NCBI RefSeq assembly: GCF_000090795.2
Contig: NW_003546242.1
Location: 1,189,907-1,253,906 of the forward strand
Source of the DNA: Amphimedon queenslandica
Taxonomy: Eukaryota > Porifera > Demospongiae > Haplosclerida > Niphatidae
Reading direction: 5' to 3'
DNA length: 64,000 nt
The notes under the pieces were generated by a model, which was given only the letters and a program-made list of their open reading frames with translations, had not been told where the DNA came from and ran no database searches. Position 1 is the stretch's first letter. Every line of letters begins with the position of its first letter. Made by a program: the position numbers and the translations under genes. Positions 29,561 to 40,000 of the stretch are shown in pieces.

Positions 29561-32140
29561 ACAAAAGAATCACCTTTAAGATTGATATGGGAGCAGCAGC
29601 AACCGTCATTAGTGAAGAAACATTCAAGTCCCATGGCAGGATCAAGCTAACCAATGCTGAGAAAAGACTATCTGGTCCTTCGCAGCCATCCCACTCTTGT
29701 CTTGGCCAGTTTACAGGCAAGTTGACCCGTATTAACCAGTCTGTCAAGTGCACTATCTATGCAGTTAAAGGCCAATTTGTTAGGCCTTCCAGCAATCACA
29801 GATTTCAGGATAGTCACTAGAGTTGATGCTATGAGTGTAGAGAGTCAGAAAGAAACCATTTTTCGACAGTATCCGGGTTTTTTTTGAGGTCTAGGAAATT
29901 TTGGTGAGGCATATAGAATTAAGCTGAGACCTGATACCAAACTTCATGCTCTGTTGACCGCCAGAAAGATTCCCTTACCCATTGGTAATCGTGTGAAGGA
30001 GGAGCTTGAAAACATGATGTCAATGGGAGTCATATCTAAGGTGGATGAACCGACAGTGTGGTATGCTAGAATGGTGCCGGTCCCTTAAAAGAATGGGAAG
30101 ATTCAAATCAGTCTTGATCTAAAACACCGAAATGAAAGTGTTCTGAGAGAAGTTTACCCCCTCCCTCATGTACATGATACTCTAGCCCAGCTAGCAGGAG
30201 CAAAGGTCTTCAGAAAGCTAGATGCAAGAAGTGGATTCTGGCAAATCCCACTAGCTGAGGAAACTTGTTTGTTAACTCCATTTGTTACTCCGTTCAGGAG
30301 ATACTGCTTCAATAAACTTCCTTTTGGCAAACCAAGTGCTCCAGAGCATTTCCAAAAGAGAATGAGTCGTATACTGGAAGGATTAAAGGGAGCCATTTGT
30401 CTGGTGGGTGATGTATTGATCTCTGGTCGAAACCAGGAGGAGCACGATGCTCCATCGTATCCAGACAGCTGGAGTCACATTTAATCAAGAGAAGTGTGAG
30501 TTCAGTAAATCTAACCTATTATTTTTAGGTTGTATCATTGATGAGAAGGGCATTTGGTCTGTTTTAGCTAAAACTGAGGTTGTCAGCAAGATAAAATGAC
30601 CTACATGTGTCACAGAGCTACGACGCTTTATGGGAATGGTTGAACAGCTTGGATAATTTTCCAAGAAGCTAGCTGATCTCTCCCAACCTCTGAGAAAACT
30701 CGTGAATTCCGAGAACAGTTGGATTTGGAAAGAAACTCAGGAAAGGGCATTTAATGAAATGATGGAGGAGCTTCTTAAGCCCACTATTATGGCTCTATAT
30801 GATCCAAAGGCAGTTACTAAAGTTTCTGCTGATGCATCATCTATGGGACTTGGAGCTATACTTCTCCAGTGCTCTTTAAGATCAAAAATGGAGACCAGTT
30901 GTGTTCATATTAAGATCACTCACCAAAACAAAGAAACACTATGCTCAAATTGAGAAGGAGGCAATGGCCTTAACCTGTGCTTGTGAAAAGTTATCCAACT
31001 ACTTACTGGGAATGAGGTTTAAACTTGAAACAGATGATAAACCGCTATTTCCTTTGCTGGGAAATAGAAAACTTGACCTGTTACACCTAAGAGTCCTAAG
31101 GTTTCGATTAAGACTGGCAAAATTCAACAGATGCTCTCTCCAGGGATCCTCTCCCAATACATCAGGTAAAACTAATTAAAGAAGGACAGGAGATACTTGA
31201 AAATTTAATTATTGCAGATGTTATCTAGTATATTTACAATAGATGAATATAGATAGTCTCAACAGAAGGATTCAATCTGCTCAGCTATTCTCAAATTCTG
31301 TAAGACCAGCTGGCCTCCTGAAGAAAAAGTTAACAGAGCCTTGATACCATAAACAAGGGAAGTTCACTACATGTGCTGGTTTATTGTAACTGGGGAAACG
31401 CAGTCATCCCAAGATGTAAGCAACATAAGACTTCTTAAGATACACGAGGGACACCAGTGAATCCTAAGATGTCTTATGAGGGCACCGTCAGCAGTGTGGT
31501 GGCATGGGATGCAGCATGAAATTGCCAACTTTGTGAAACAGTGTGAAGTATGTGCAAAGGAACAGTCTCCAAGGAGAGGGCCACTAATTATCAATGATTT
31601 TCCACTATATTCATGGCAGAAAGTGGTATCCGATTTTTTTGTTTTAAAAGGAGTCAAATAATTTTTTGTAACTGACTATTTCTCTCACTCTCCCTTTATT
31701 ATCAAGTTAGCGAAAAACATCACAAGAACAACAACATCTGCTTTAAAGTCAAAATTTTCCCAACATGGCATTCCAGAAACTCTGGTCAGTGACAATGGAC
31801 CTCAGTATGCTAGTATGCTGTTAAGGAATTTAGAGAATTCTCCTATATTTACAATTTCAAACACATTACTAGTAGTCTTTACTACCCTCAAAGTATTAGC
31901 TTAGCTGAAAGGGGAGTGACGACAATGAAGCAGCTGCTGTCTAAATCAACTGACATTAATATGCCCCTCCTAATATACCGTTCTACTCCTATACTATGGT
32001 GTGGTTTATCCACAGCTGAGTTGTTAATCGGGAGACAATTAAGAATTAACGTTCCCAATGTAGAAGAGAGTCTAGTTACCTGTTACGAATACTTAAAGTC
32101 ATTTCGAGAGCAAAGAGAAGCAGAAGCGAAATTATGACTA
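29560..32140 (+). pseudogene. Pol of gypsy element 1 (protease, RT, RNase H, integrase)
   Basis: Protease: FKIDMGAAATVIS at about 29575, with DMG where DTG or DSG is required. RT: ELENMMSMGVISKV, KLDARSGFWQIPLA and PFGKPSAPEHFQKRM, with the YxDD box reading CLVGDVL at about 30398-30415, so the first Asp is Gly. RNase H: SADASSMGLGAILLQ, IEKEAMALTCACEKL. Integrase: a zinc region with CEVCAKEQSPRRGPL, ETLVSDNGPQYAS and LAERGVTTMKQLLS. Multiple stops and frame changes. These enzymes copy the RNA genome and insert the cDNA; here two of the four active sites are altered. Confidence 0.85.
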
Positions 32141-32457
32141 TCACTACAAAACCAGTTCACTTCTCTCTCTACCTGATAACAGAGAAGTTTATATAAGGAC
32201 AGGAGATCAAGCACAAGCTACAGGAGTAGTTACTGCACCCTCTGGTCAACCTAAATCTTATCAGGTTGCAACTGACCAAGGTACTACTACCAGGAGAAAC
32301 TGAATTGATCTTATCGCTATCCCTACAGCACGCGTAAAGGCCTCTCAGAGCCAGGAGGAACATCCTACCTCTACCCCACGAGTAACAACCTGTTCTACAT
32401 GTGGAACCTCGATTCAACCACCAGTTGGTCTCACTGCTTGGAGAAAAGGAGATATGG

Positions 32458-32665
32458 TGTAACTGTGCTTGTAATGACATGTATAGTCATGCATGCACTT
32501 ATTATTGAGTATCACCTAAGGTATTATTATGCAATATGTGTTGCTTCTGTAATCATGCATCATGTTACTATATTTAGAACACTTATAAGTATAATTATGT
32601 TACATTACAGTTCAGTTCTGAATGCATAAACCTTAGTCACCTTTGACTAATTACAATACAGTACA
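32458..32665 (+). repeat. 3' LTR of gypsy element 1
   Basis: Begins TGTAACTGTGCTTGTAATGA and ends CAGTACA. It carries a stretch near 32540 (GTTGCTTCTGTAATC) that the 5' LTR lacks. Confidence 0.8.
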
Positions 32666-32670
32666 ACACA

Positions 32671-32875
32671 CAATCACCTCTGTCCTTACTTTTCTAAATT
32701 TTAGCACAAAGCTAATTTTAACCCTTAGTGCACCACACCTTTGTAAAAAAAATATTCCTAAAAAATAGATGTTGAAGCAAGAATTTTGTGCTACCTTTCG
32801 ATTATATGAAGTATGTGTATCAATACACAGTAATAAAATAATTGTTTTTAAAACTTCATTTTGTAGGTTCCAGAC
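32671..32875 (-). repeat. Repeat family copy B, far upstream part
   Basis: The reverse strand matches copy A at 17936-18110 (AAAATGAAGTTTTAAAA, TTATTTTATTACTGTG, TGGTGCACTA, AATTAGCTTTGTGC). It shows that the gypsy element split one contiguous copy. Confidence 0.7.
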
Positions 32876-33679
32876 CCTAGCATTGGTTTGTAAAGCAGAA
32901 TTATGGTAGAGCAGTTCCTTCATTTTCTAGGCACTTCATGAACCTTATAGCTACTTGTAATAGCTCTTAAGACTCCTCAGGCAGGAAGATCTGCTGGCTT
33001 TTTAAGCACATCAACAGTTAGCAGGCCTTTTGTGCAGTCATCTGTGACAATTGTTTTTTCGTCTGTAAGAAAGCAAAACAACTAGATACCAGCTTATATC
33101 TTGAAAGTATGGAATTAGAAGTTTTGAAATAGCCCACAATACCTTTACTTTCTGCAGCAGATAATTTCATAAAAATAATGTTGAAGCCACAGTATGCATC
33201 TTAACGCATTATTGCGTTACTACCACTTTGAAACACCCACGCCCAATCGCATTAGTGTGTTACTATACTGACCATGAAAGGGCTAATGCAAGTGCGGGAA
33301 GTTAGCTACAGGTGCATAAAAAACTTGAAGAAGTACATACAAATCAGTGATAGCAATGAATTGTGGGCAGCAATTGAAAAAAACACTGGATAGTACTTGT
33401 GAAGATAGAAAGATGGGCTGTTAATCATTAAGTATCATAAATAAAATCATTTGTGTAGGGTTTTGATTAGTCTATTCGCCTGGGTGGTCATCATAATTTG
33501 TACTTTCAATGAGAAAAACCTATAATCGGGCAATTTTACTTAGTAAAATTTGGAAAGAACAGCTTTGAAGCAGTGTAAAAAAGAATTGGTAAGCACGTAT
33601 GATTTGTGGTTTACCTTTTCTGTCACAGTAAATTTCATTCGAATACACGGACACTGTACCATTTGAGAGGCATGTGGTA
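32876..33679. other. Non-coding stretch
   Basis: No gene recognised. Imperfect CGCATTA(T/G)TGCGTTAC-type repeats occur near 33204-33256. Confidence 0.3.
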
Positions 33680-33790
33680 AAATTGATTTAAAGATATTCG
33701 CAAAGCCTCTAAAGGACAAAAAGAGAGCTTACACACCAGACATAGGATGGAGAGTTGAGTGGAATGGAATAGCTGTGGATGTCATTCACT
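33680..33790 (+). pseudogene. N-terminal fragment of a Tc1/DDE_3-type transposase
   Basis: The plus strand at about 33715-33790 reads KDKKRAYTPDIGWRVEWNGI, matching the AYSxDLRWRVIW helix-turn-helix entry of DDE_3-family transposases as I remember it. The rest of the protein resumes at 36700 after nearly 3 kb of unrelated sequence, so the gene seems split by an insertion. Confidence 0.4.
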
Positions 33791-33989
33791 GACTTTGGTT
33801 GGCGCTTACACATAGCCACTTCAAATGAATAGGTCCGTTTAAAAATGGGTATTAAAGGTATTTTTAAGGATTTTCAGTTTTTTACATTAATATAACATTA
33901 ACTTAACTTGTACCTGGCAAAGTTTCAAGCTTTAACTTGAAGCAGAAAGGTACTTAAAATCACTTTGAAAGTTACCCTAGAAATTACCT

Positions 33990-35150
33990 ACAAGAACCAC
34001 GCCTAGAAAAATTGGACTGGGCATGGTTTTATGAAAACATGGCTGCTTGTTTTTTGCCTATTGGGCTTGGATACTCAGAATTGGAACACTTGACTAAAGC
34101 AGCTAATGAACACTCGGCTACTGAAGAATTGGCTACTGATAATGCAAAATTCAGAGGAAGAGTGTCAGGGCTTGCCCTAAAAAGAAGATTGGATTGAGAA
34201 AGAATGCCCCTGACACCAGCATTGAAGAAGTAATAAGCATTGGCTGTTGTATGAAGAAGTGTATTATGAAGTTATCTGAAGCAACACTACATCAAATAAG
34301 AGAGATGTTTAATATTGTAACATATGAAGAGCAGAATCAATATTTAGCTGGACTTAATATTAGACGAGAAGCTGTGAAAATGTCAGGTCACAAGACAAAA
34401 CAGAATTCTGGTACAGGTAAAAATGGAAACAAGACTGGTAGACCTCCAGCTGAAGAAGCTTTTTTTACTATTAGAAATCAAAAAGGCATTTATTTTAATA
34501 CATGGATTTGGCAACAAGTAGAGGAGAAAAATAGCAAGTGGCTCATTGTGTCCCGAACCTGATGAAGTAGCTAAACATGATAATAGAACTTGTAAAGTAC
34601 CTGAAATAATTCACAAGAAAGTACGAAAGCATATAATGTCCTTTCCAGCAAGAGAGAGTCACCACTCTAGGCATAAAAATTTAGAATGGATGTACCTACC
34701 AGCTGATCTTTCTATTTAAAGGATGTATGATTTATTCTTAGAAAAAAATGATCCAGGATATATTGAGTATGAAAAAATGCAAGAAAGTGGTATAAATAAT
34801 ACTACTGAGATTGAAAGTAGCCTATTGTTCCCAAACATTATCACGATGTTTTTGTGCAAGAATTCAATATTCACTTTGGGTATCCCTGTTCAGATACTTG
34901 TGACATTTGCGATTGTCTGCGGTTGCCAATCGCTGAAACAAGTGCTGATGTGGAAGGCTTACAAGAAGAGTTGAGTATTCACCTGAAAGCTGCTCAAGAA
35001 GATTATGACGCTTTGAAGAAAGATATCATATTATGCAAGGATAGTCACAAGCTAAAACAAACTGAGAAAACTAATGCATGTACTATTATACTAACTGACA
35101 ATGCTTTAAAATTGACACAACTTGTGATCATAATAATTCATTATGGAAAG
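33990..35150 (+). pseudogene. DUF7869-type protein, N-terminal half
   Basis: Plus-strand segments: 34012-34197, 34194-34562 (LSEATLHQIREMFNIVTYEE), 34580-34720 (HKKVRKHIMSFPARESHHSR, ADLSI, KMYDLFLE-type) and 34854-35153 (VQEFNIHFGYPCSDTCDICD, LHLKAAQEDYDALKKD). The order SFPxxESHYSR..YLxxDLSI..MYxLY..FNLxFGxPxxDTCxxCD is the signature, from memory, of a transposase-like family that ends in a DUF7869 domain. At 35150 the expected LSFDxQKxLPTP is missing; the remaining half lies on the opposite strand. Frames shift three times. Confidence 0.6.
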
Positions 35151-35190
35151 TAATGAATAATGATTATTGAGTATATCTATTACATTGAAA

Positions 35191-35300
35191 CAAGTGATTA
35201 AAATAATGTAAAAGTGGGTGTATTGCATTTAACATGTATACAATCATAAAACATGATTAAAATAGTGTAGAAATGGGTGAGGTGCATGTAGCATGTACAA
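35191..35300. repeat. Tandem duplication of about 55 bp
   Basis: GTGATTAAAATAATGTAAAA and ATGATTAAAATAGTGTAGAA start two similar units that both end GTA(T/C)ACAAT. They lie at the junction between the two DUF7869 halves. Confidence 0.55.
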
Positions 35301-35479
35301 TGAATACCTACATGTAATTTAATTAGTACTGTCACTCAGGTCATCTTCAAGTGTTTCGAGATTCATGTAAATACTACGAGTATTCTCAGGAACATATTCC
35401 CTGGGCAGTTTCTGTACATCACATGCCTTTGCATATTTAATTGGGAGAGGGTATGAATCATAAAGAAGGTTGGGTTGTT

Positions 35480-36450
35480 GTGTTAAATTGAAACGAATGC
35501 ATTATTTTTTTGATATAATACCTTTTGAGGTTTTTCTGAAATACTGTGACTATTTCGAACTCGAACCCAAACTTCTAATGGATGCTGCATTTGACAAATC
35601 CGTCCATCTATTAAATCCTCTCCAACTCCAAAATTAAACAACAATATCTTGCTAAACTGAATCTGATTGCCTTTAATATCCACATTTCTCTCGATATACA
35701 TATTCTTTACGAACTCTCAATAATCAAAAAATTATCTTGGCTCATTTCAGTAACTTGTATCTTCCCTGATGCAGTTGAGTTTCGAACATGTTCACACCAT
35801 TCTTGTGGTGTATATATGTTCTCAATTTTATGTGTATGCTTTTCAATGACACCAAATGAGCGATCTGCAGGCCCATGTTTATGGTAAAAACAGGATACTT
35901 GTAGACTATGCGTGCATAAATGCCTCTCCTAATCAAATCAAGAAATGACAATATGACGTAGTGATTTTTATTCTGTCTTGGCCAATTGTCAGCCCACCAA
36001 ATGCTCCACTTAGATTCAGTTTGGCCATGCTTTGCATTAATATGAAAGTGAGCGAGGGATGATACTACTTTCTTGCACCATGGTGTGCAATTAATTCATT
36101 CCACATAAATGCACATAATATATCATTAGACACACAATAAGTACCAAAAAGGTATGTCCACAAGAGCCGTAAATAAAATTGTTTTTTCACAGTTAATTTG
36201 GGAGTTGGTAAGTTTTTTGGAAATCGAAAAGAAAAACATCAATTGCAGATGTTATTTGAAAATGAGGGAGAGTTTGATCACCACAACAATTTGCACACAC
36301 CGATGCATCTGTAGATGCTGCAACTTTTCAATACTGAGTGGTACTTCACTCATGTCTAAATATGAAACTGCAGTGAAACCATTTACCTCAAGCACCTTCA
36401 CAATGCCAAGCTTTATCATTCTTGCCATCATCCTTTTGGCTTGTACCACA
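35480..36450 (-). pseudogene. DUF7869-type protein, C-terminal half, inverted
   Basis: The minus strand contains, from right to left, FDFQK/NLPTPKLTV (about 36190), LLWTYLFGTY and AFMWNELIAHHGAR (about 36090), WWADNWPRQNKNHYV (about 35990-35945; the conserved WxDNxxxQN block), KHGPADRSFGVIEKH (about 35880) and IYTPQEWCEHVRNSTASGK, then VTEMSQDNFL (about 35820-35720). This is the catalytic-like C-terminal half of the same family as the fragment at 33990-35150, but facing it. The frame changes several times. Either an inversion happened inside one copy, or two truncated copies lie head to head. Confidence 0.6.
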
Positions 36451-36699
36451 GGGATGATGTGAACATGAGCTATGAGCAGCCATGAGCAGAAAGACCAAGT
36501 TGATAGGCTCCATTTAAAATTAAAATACTAACAAACAAATGGAAAAATGTTAAATGCATCTAGGTATATGCTCAGTATAAAGTTTTGCAAACTTGCAAAC
36601 AGGAGAATTGCAGCAAAATCCAAAAAGGTGACTCGAAATGCTAAGCATGAGTATAGATTAATTACGGTTTTTTTTTTTACGTTTTTACAAAATTATAAA

Positions 36700-37480
36700 T
36701 AATAGTTAAACACTTCTTTTTAACCGGACCGCCTCAAATGCACAGAATATTTTGAGACCATAATGGCTTGTTTTAGATGAGTACCACGAGCTTTTTTAAT
36801 GGCACTAGTCATGACGAATCCTTGGACATAACTACGTGAAATGTGTCATCAAATTAAATCAGCCACTGGGATGAATGATCCGCTTCAACAATATGTACAA
36901 TGATTCACTGGAATAATAATTGAAGTGGTAGCTAAGCAAAGAAGACAAGCCTACATGTCCCATTTTATGGCACAGATTTTAAGGTTTACTAGCAACTACT
37001 TTGTCTGGACTCATGAGACTGCCTACAATGCTCGTAAATATGTGCGAAAGTTTGGATATTTTCTAAAAGGGTTAGCTCCAGTTATCATTTTATTTACAGA
37101 CAAAAGGATTTCTGCTTTACCAGCTATTCTGAAGAAGGCCTATTGGCTGTTGAGTTAAGACATGAAACTGTTACTTCTGATGTGTTTTATAATTTTTTTG
37201 AGGTTCTGTGATACCTGAAATGGAACCTTTTGATGCTTCACCAAGAATATCATGAATAACTGTTTCATTCACTATAAGCAACAGATAAAGGAAGTTGTTA
37301 TTGAGGTAGATATTCTACTTTTCCTTTTACACCGTACAGTCTGGATCTCCACCCAATTGAGGAAGCTTTCAGTTTTATGAAGTATTCCTTAAAAGATCAT
37401 AGCTGCATTTTATAATGCACTGCTTATCCTTTTCCCATTGTGTACTCTGCATTTACTACATGCATTATGTCACAAATATA
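36700..37480 (+). pseudogene. Tc1/DDE_3-type transposase, main part
   Basis: Plus strand: DEYHELF (36780), LREMCHQIKSATGMND (36834-36880), ASTIC, VAKQRRQAYMSHFMAQILRF, FVWTHETAYNARKYVRKFGY (36925-37160; FVWxDET region with Asp replaced by His), RISALPAI, IMNNCFIHYKQQIKEVV (37250-37305; the second catalytic Asp in VMDNCSIH is Asn) and PYSLDLHPIEEAFSFMKYSL (37330-37390; YSPDLNPIE with the glutamate present). These are the three catalytic blocks of a DDE_3/Tc1-like transposase. Two of three acidic residues are lost and frames shift. Its N-terminus is probably the fragment at 33.7 kb. Confidence 0.75.
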
Positions 37481-37779
37481 AAGCATGGATAAAGCATGCA
37501 GTGTATTAACACTTACCTTTTACTTTGCTTGAATAAACATAATACATGCATGCATATTATACAATTCAGTTGACAAGATGAATGCAACTAATTTAAAAAA
37601 TGCTTAATATCATTAGAAATAGTCTCCTGCAGTTGAGTGAATTGAGACTAAGATTATGACTCTTTTCCCAATTAAAGTGTGGCATTTATCCAGCTGCAAT
37701 ATGCACTTAGAATGGTGCATAATATGTTTACCTGGACTCAATGTTGCTACAGACCCAATTTTTTCCTTTTTTTGTTACG

Positions 37780-38580
37780 AGAGCCGCCGAGAAATGGCAT
37801 TCATCATATAATTTTTTTCAGGTGAATCATAGGAACCAATGCTCTTATTTGCTCAGGAGTAAAATCACAATTTTGCTTGTTCTCTAGTTCATCAACAATG
37901 ACTTGCGCTTTACATGGAGTTTTTAGATGGCCTTGATAGTTAGACTCAGAGCTTTCAGAGCTAACGCATTGCTTGTTTGTTTGTGACTGAGTCCCGTCAT
38001 GCTTTCACTTTGTCACTTTGATCCAAAGGATTACCTGTTTGTTTTCTATATATGCTTGATACACTGTTTCAATATCTTTAGGTTCTTCAAGTACTACTTG
38101 TCATCCCTTACTGTCATGTCCTTGCTGAAGGTATCGAAACTTGAAGTCACCACCTAGAATAAAATCATTAAAGTCCTGTCCTAAGCTTACTTTAATGGCT
38201 TCTAGATATTAAAACTTTTCACACCTTTTCAGTTAAATGCCCTCGCTTCAATGAGAGCTGACGACTTTCAGACAGTAATTCAATTTCTCTGGTACAGATT
38301 TATGTTGAGAACTAGCATCTAGAATCTCAATATGTGACGTGGAATCAGTTAAAATCTGTGTGATGATTGTTGTCGGTTGATGTACAGTATAAAGTTGCTT
38401 CTTCAGAAGTAGCACCACCACAAAACTTAGCCAAGAATTTCTAGTATTAGTAACAGTAATAGAAGTGTCAACATTTTCGCCACCAGCCAGAGAGATTAAG
38501 TGAGAATTGAAGGAAGATGAGTTTTCAGTTAGGCCCTGAGTTAAATCCACTTGCTCCTCCATTGGTGCAAGTATTCACCC
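37780..38580 (-). pseudogene. Unidentified minus-strand gene remnant
   Basis: Starts MEEQVDLTQGLTENSSS at 38562. Conserved-looking parts are NSWLSFVVVLLLKKQLYTVH and STSHIEILDASSQHKSVPEK (38450-38300), then IKVSLGQDFNDFILGGDFKF (38195-38135), IETVYQAYIENKQVILWIKV, CKAQVIVDELENKQNCDFTP (37920-37870) and a basic end SRNKKRKK. The last part resembles sponge/cnidarian proteins with a QVIVDELxEKH..YTxEQ block that I remember but cannot name. About five stops in 800 bp. Possibly another transposon ORF. Confidence 0.4.
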
Positions 38581-39149
38581 ATTATACAATGATTGCAATG
38601 TACACAGGTGTGTTTTAAAAGTTCTGGATAAGGAAACGTGAATGCCCTATTTGAACAAGACTGCAATCAACTGTAACTGGAACAAAAGATGAAATGGCTC
38701 AACTAGAGTCAAATGAAATAGAAGTAGAAACTAAGAAGTGATTATACCTTTCATGTATTGAACCTAATAAAATTCATCTATGACATGCACGAACATCCTT
38801 CAGCCTACACAAAAGAAAAGGAAAGTAGAATATAAACAAGTAAAAATTGAGTAGAAAAATGAAACTAATGTTAAAGGTATATGTACAGTACATTGTATTA
38901 AGTACTCTATAATAATTGTTACTTCATTACAATAGAAAGCTTAATAACTGTGACTGATTGACCTGCAAGTACACTACATCACTGACTAAATAGCCATTTT
39001 ATACACCATCTGTCTCATTACCTAAATATTTTTTCTCACTTTCTCTGTCAATACTATTATCAGAAACCTCACCTGTAAATACATGTAGTGATTCTTGATC
39101 ACTTTCTTCACCTCCACCACTTCCCTAACCAATACAATTTCAGTCATTG

Positions 39150-40000
39150 ATACTTGTCAATCAGGTTAGCACTCCTAGTAATATTGGCGGCAATAGGGAT
39201 GTAATAGTTGGAGAACTTAAGGAAGAGCTAGAGCAGTTAAAGCTGCAACAACAGCAAATGCCAAATCAACTATATTATATCTTATCTATCATTCAAAGTC
39301 TGTAGTCTCATTACCATATGCCTCCTCTTCTTCATCACTCTTCTGTGAAAGTACTTGCTCCTGCTCCTCCTCCTCAAACTTCAGTGAATGTACTTCCTCC
39401 CACTCCTCTGCCTCAACCTTTGATACATATACCTCCTCCTAACCCTTCAATAAGTGTACTTCCTCCTCCTCACCATACAACAAATGAGCATTAATACAAC
39501 TGATGCATCTATAGTGATCTCTTCTCCCTCTCGCATCTATAGTGATCTCTTCTCCCTCTCGCATCAATAACATATGCATTAGACTCAACAAGGCGAAACT
39601 GATTTCAACTGCACAGGCTTAGGAAGAACATAAAATCTATTTACTGAGAGCAAGGCCAGTACATTGCCATGTAGACAGTATCTTTGGTAAGGAAGTTTTA
39701 AAAAGGTGTACCACTCTTGGCAATACAGAACTACCAGCAATTCCTTTTGCTCAGATTGGGGAATTAAAAATATTATACTTAACCAATTACGACAATATTA
39801 GAGGAACCCATCAGACTTTGAAAACCTTTGGAAGATATGTATAGAAACGATACAGCAAGGCTGCAAGAGGATGTGATAGAAGAAGCAACACTTTAAACGA
39901 GATTAACACAGACTTCACAGTGCAAACACGTACTTGTATGACAGAAAGAGAAGAGACTGGAGTTACTACAAGTACATGTACATGTGTATGTTATATCTAA
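39150..40000 (+). pseudogene. Coiled-coil, proline-rich, possibly BEN-like protein
   Basis: Plus strand: IVGELKEELEQLKLQQQQMP (39200-39262) is a short coiled coil; HMPPLLHHSS..LAPAPPPQ, LPPTPLPQPLIHIPPPNPS and LPPPHH (39315-39480) are proline-rich; then VHCHVDSIFGKEVLKRCTTL and ELPAIPFAQIGELKI (39660-39780), followed by ARGCDRRSN near 39870. The FGKEVL..CT..G..ELPA..L..I block recalls a BEN domain, a DNA-binding module, but the match is from memory and weak. A stop after IIQSL near 39302 and one near 39490 break the frame. Confidence 0.4.
39506..39561. repeat. 28-bp perfect tandem duplication
   Basis: CATCTATAGTGATCTCTTCT-containing unit repeated exactly twice (39506-39533, 39534-39561), disrupting the proline-rich gene frame. 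Confidence 0.85.

Larger units (their letters stand above)
28489..32665 (+). mobile_element. Ty3/gypsy LTR retrotransposon 1, decayed
   Basis: Two related LTRs (28494-28679 and 32458-32665) enclose gag, a degenerate zinc-knuckle region, protease, reverse transcriptase, RNase H and integrase in gypsy order, all on the plus strand. A purine tract (GGAGAAAAGGAGAT) precedes the 3' LTR. The flanks carry ACACA (28484-28488 and 32666-32670), a 5-bp target duplication, and copy A shows the empty site, so the insertion was into repeat-family copy B. The LTRs differ by an indel of about 20 bp and many substitutions, so the insertion is old. Catalytic residues are lost in protease and reverse transcriptase. 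Confidence 0.88.

Noticed and set aside
36154-36462. Cysteine-rich plus-strand ORF (THRCICRCCNFS)
   Set aside because: Antisense shadow of the DUF7869 C-terminal half on the minus strand.
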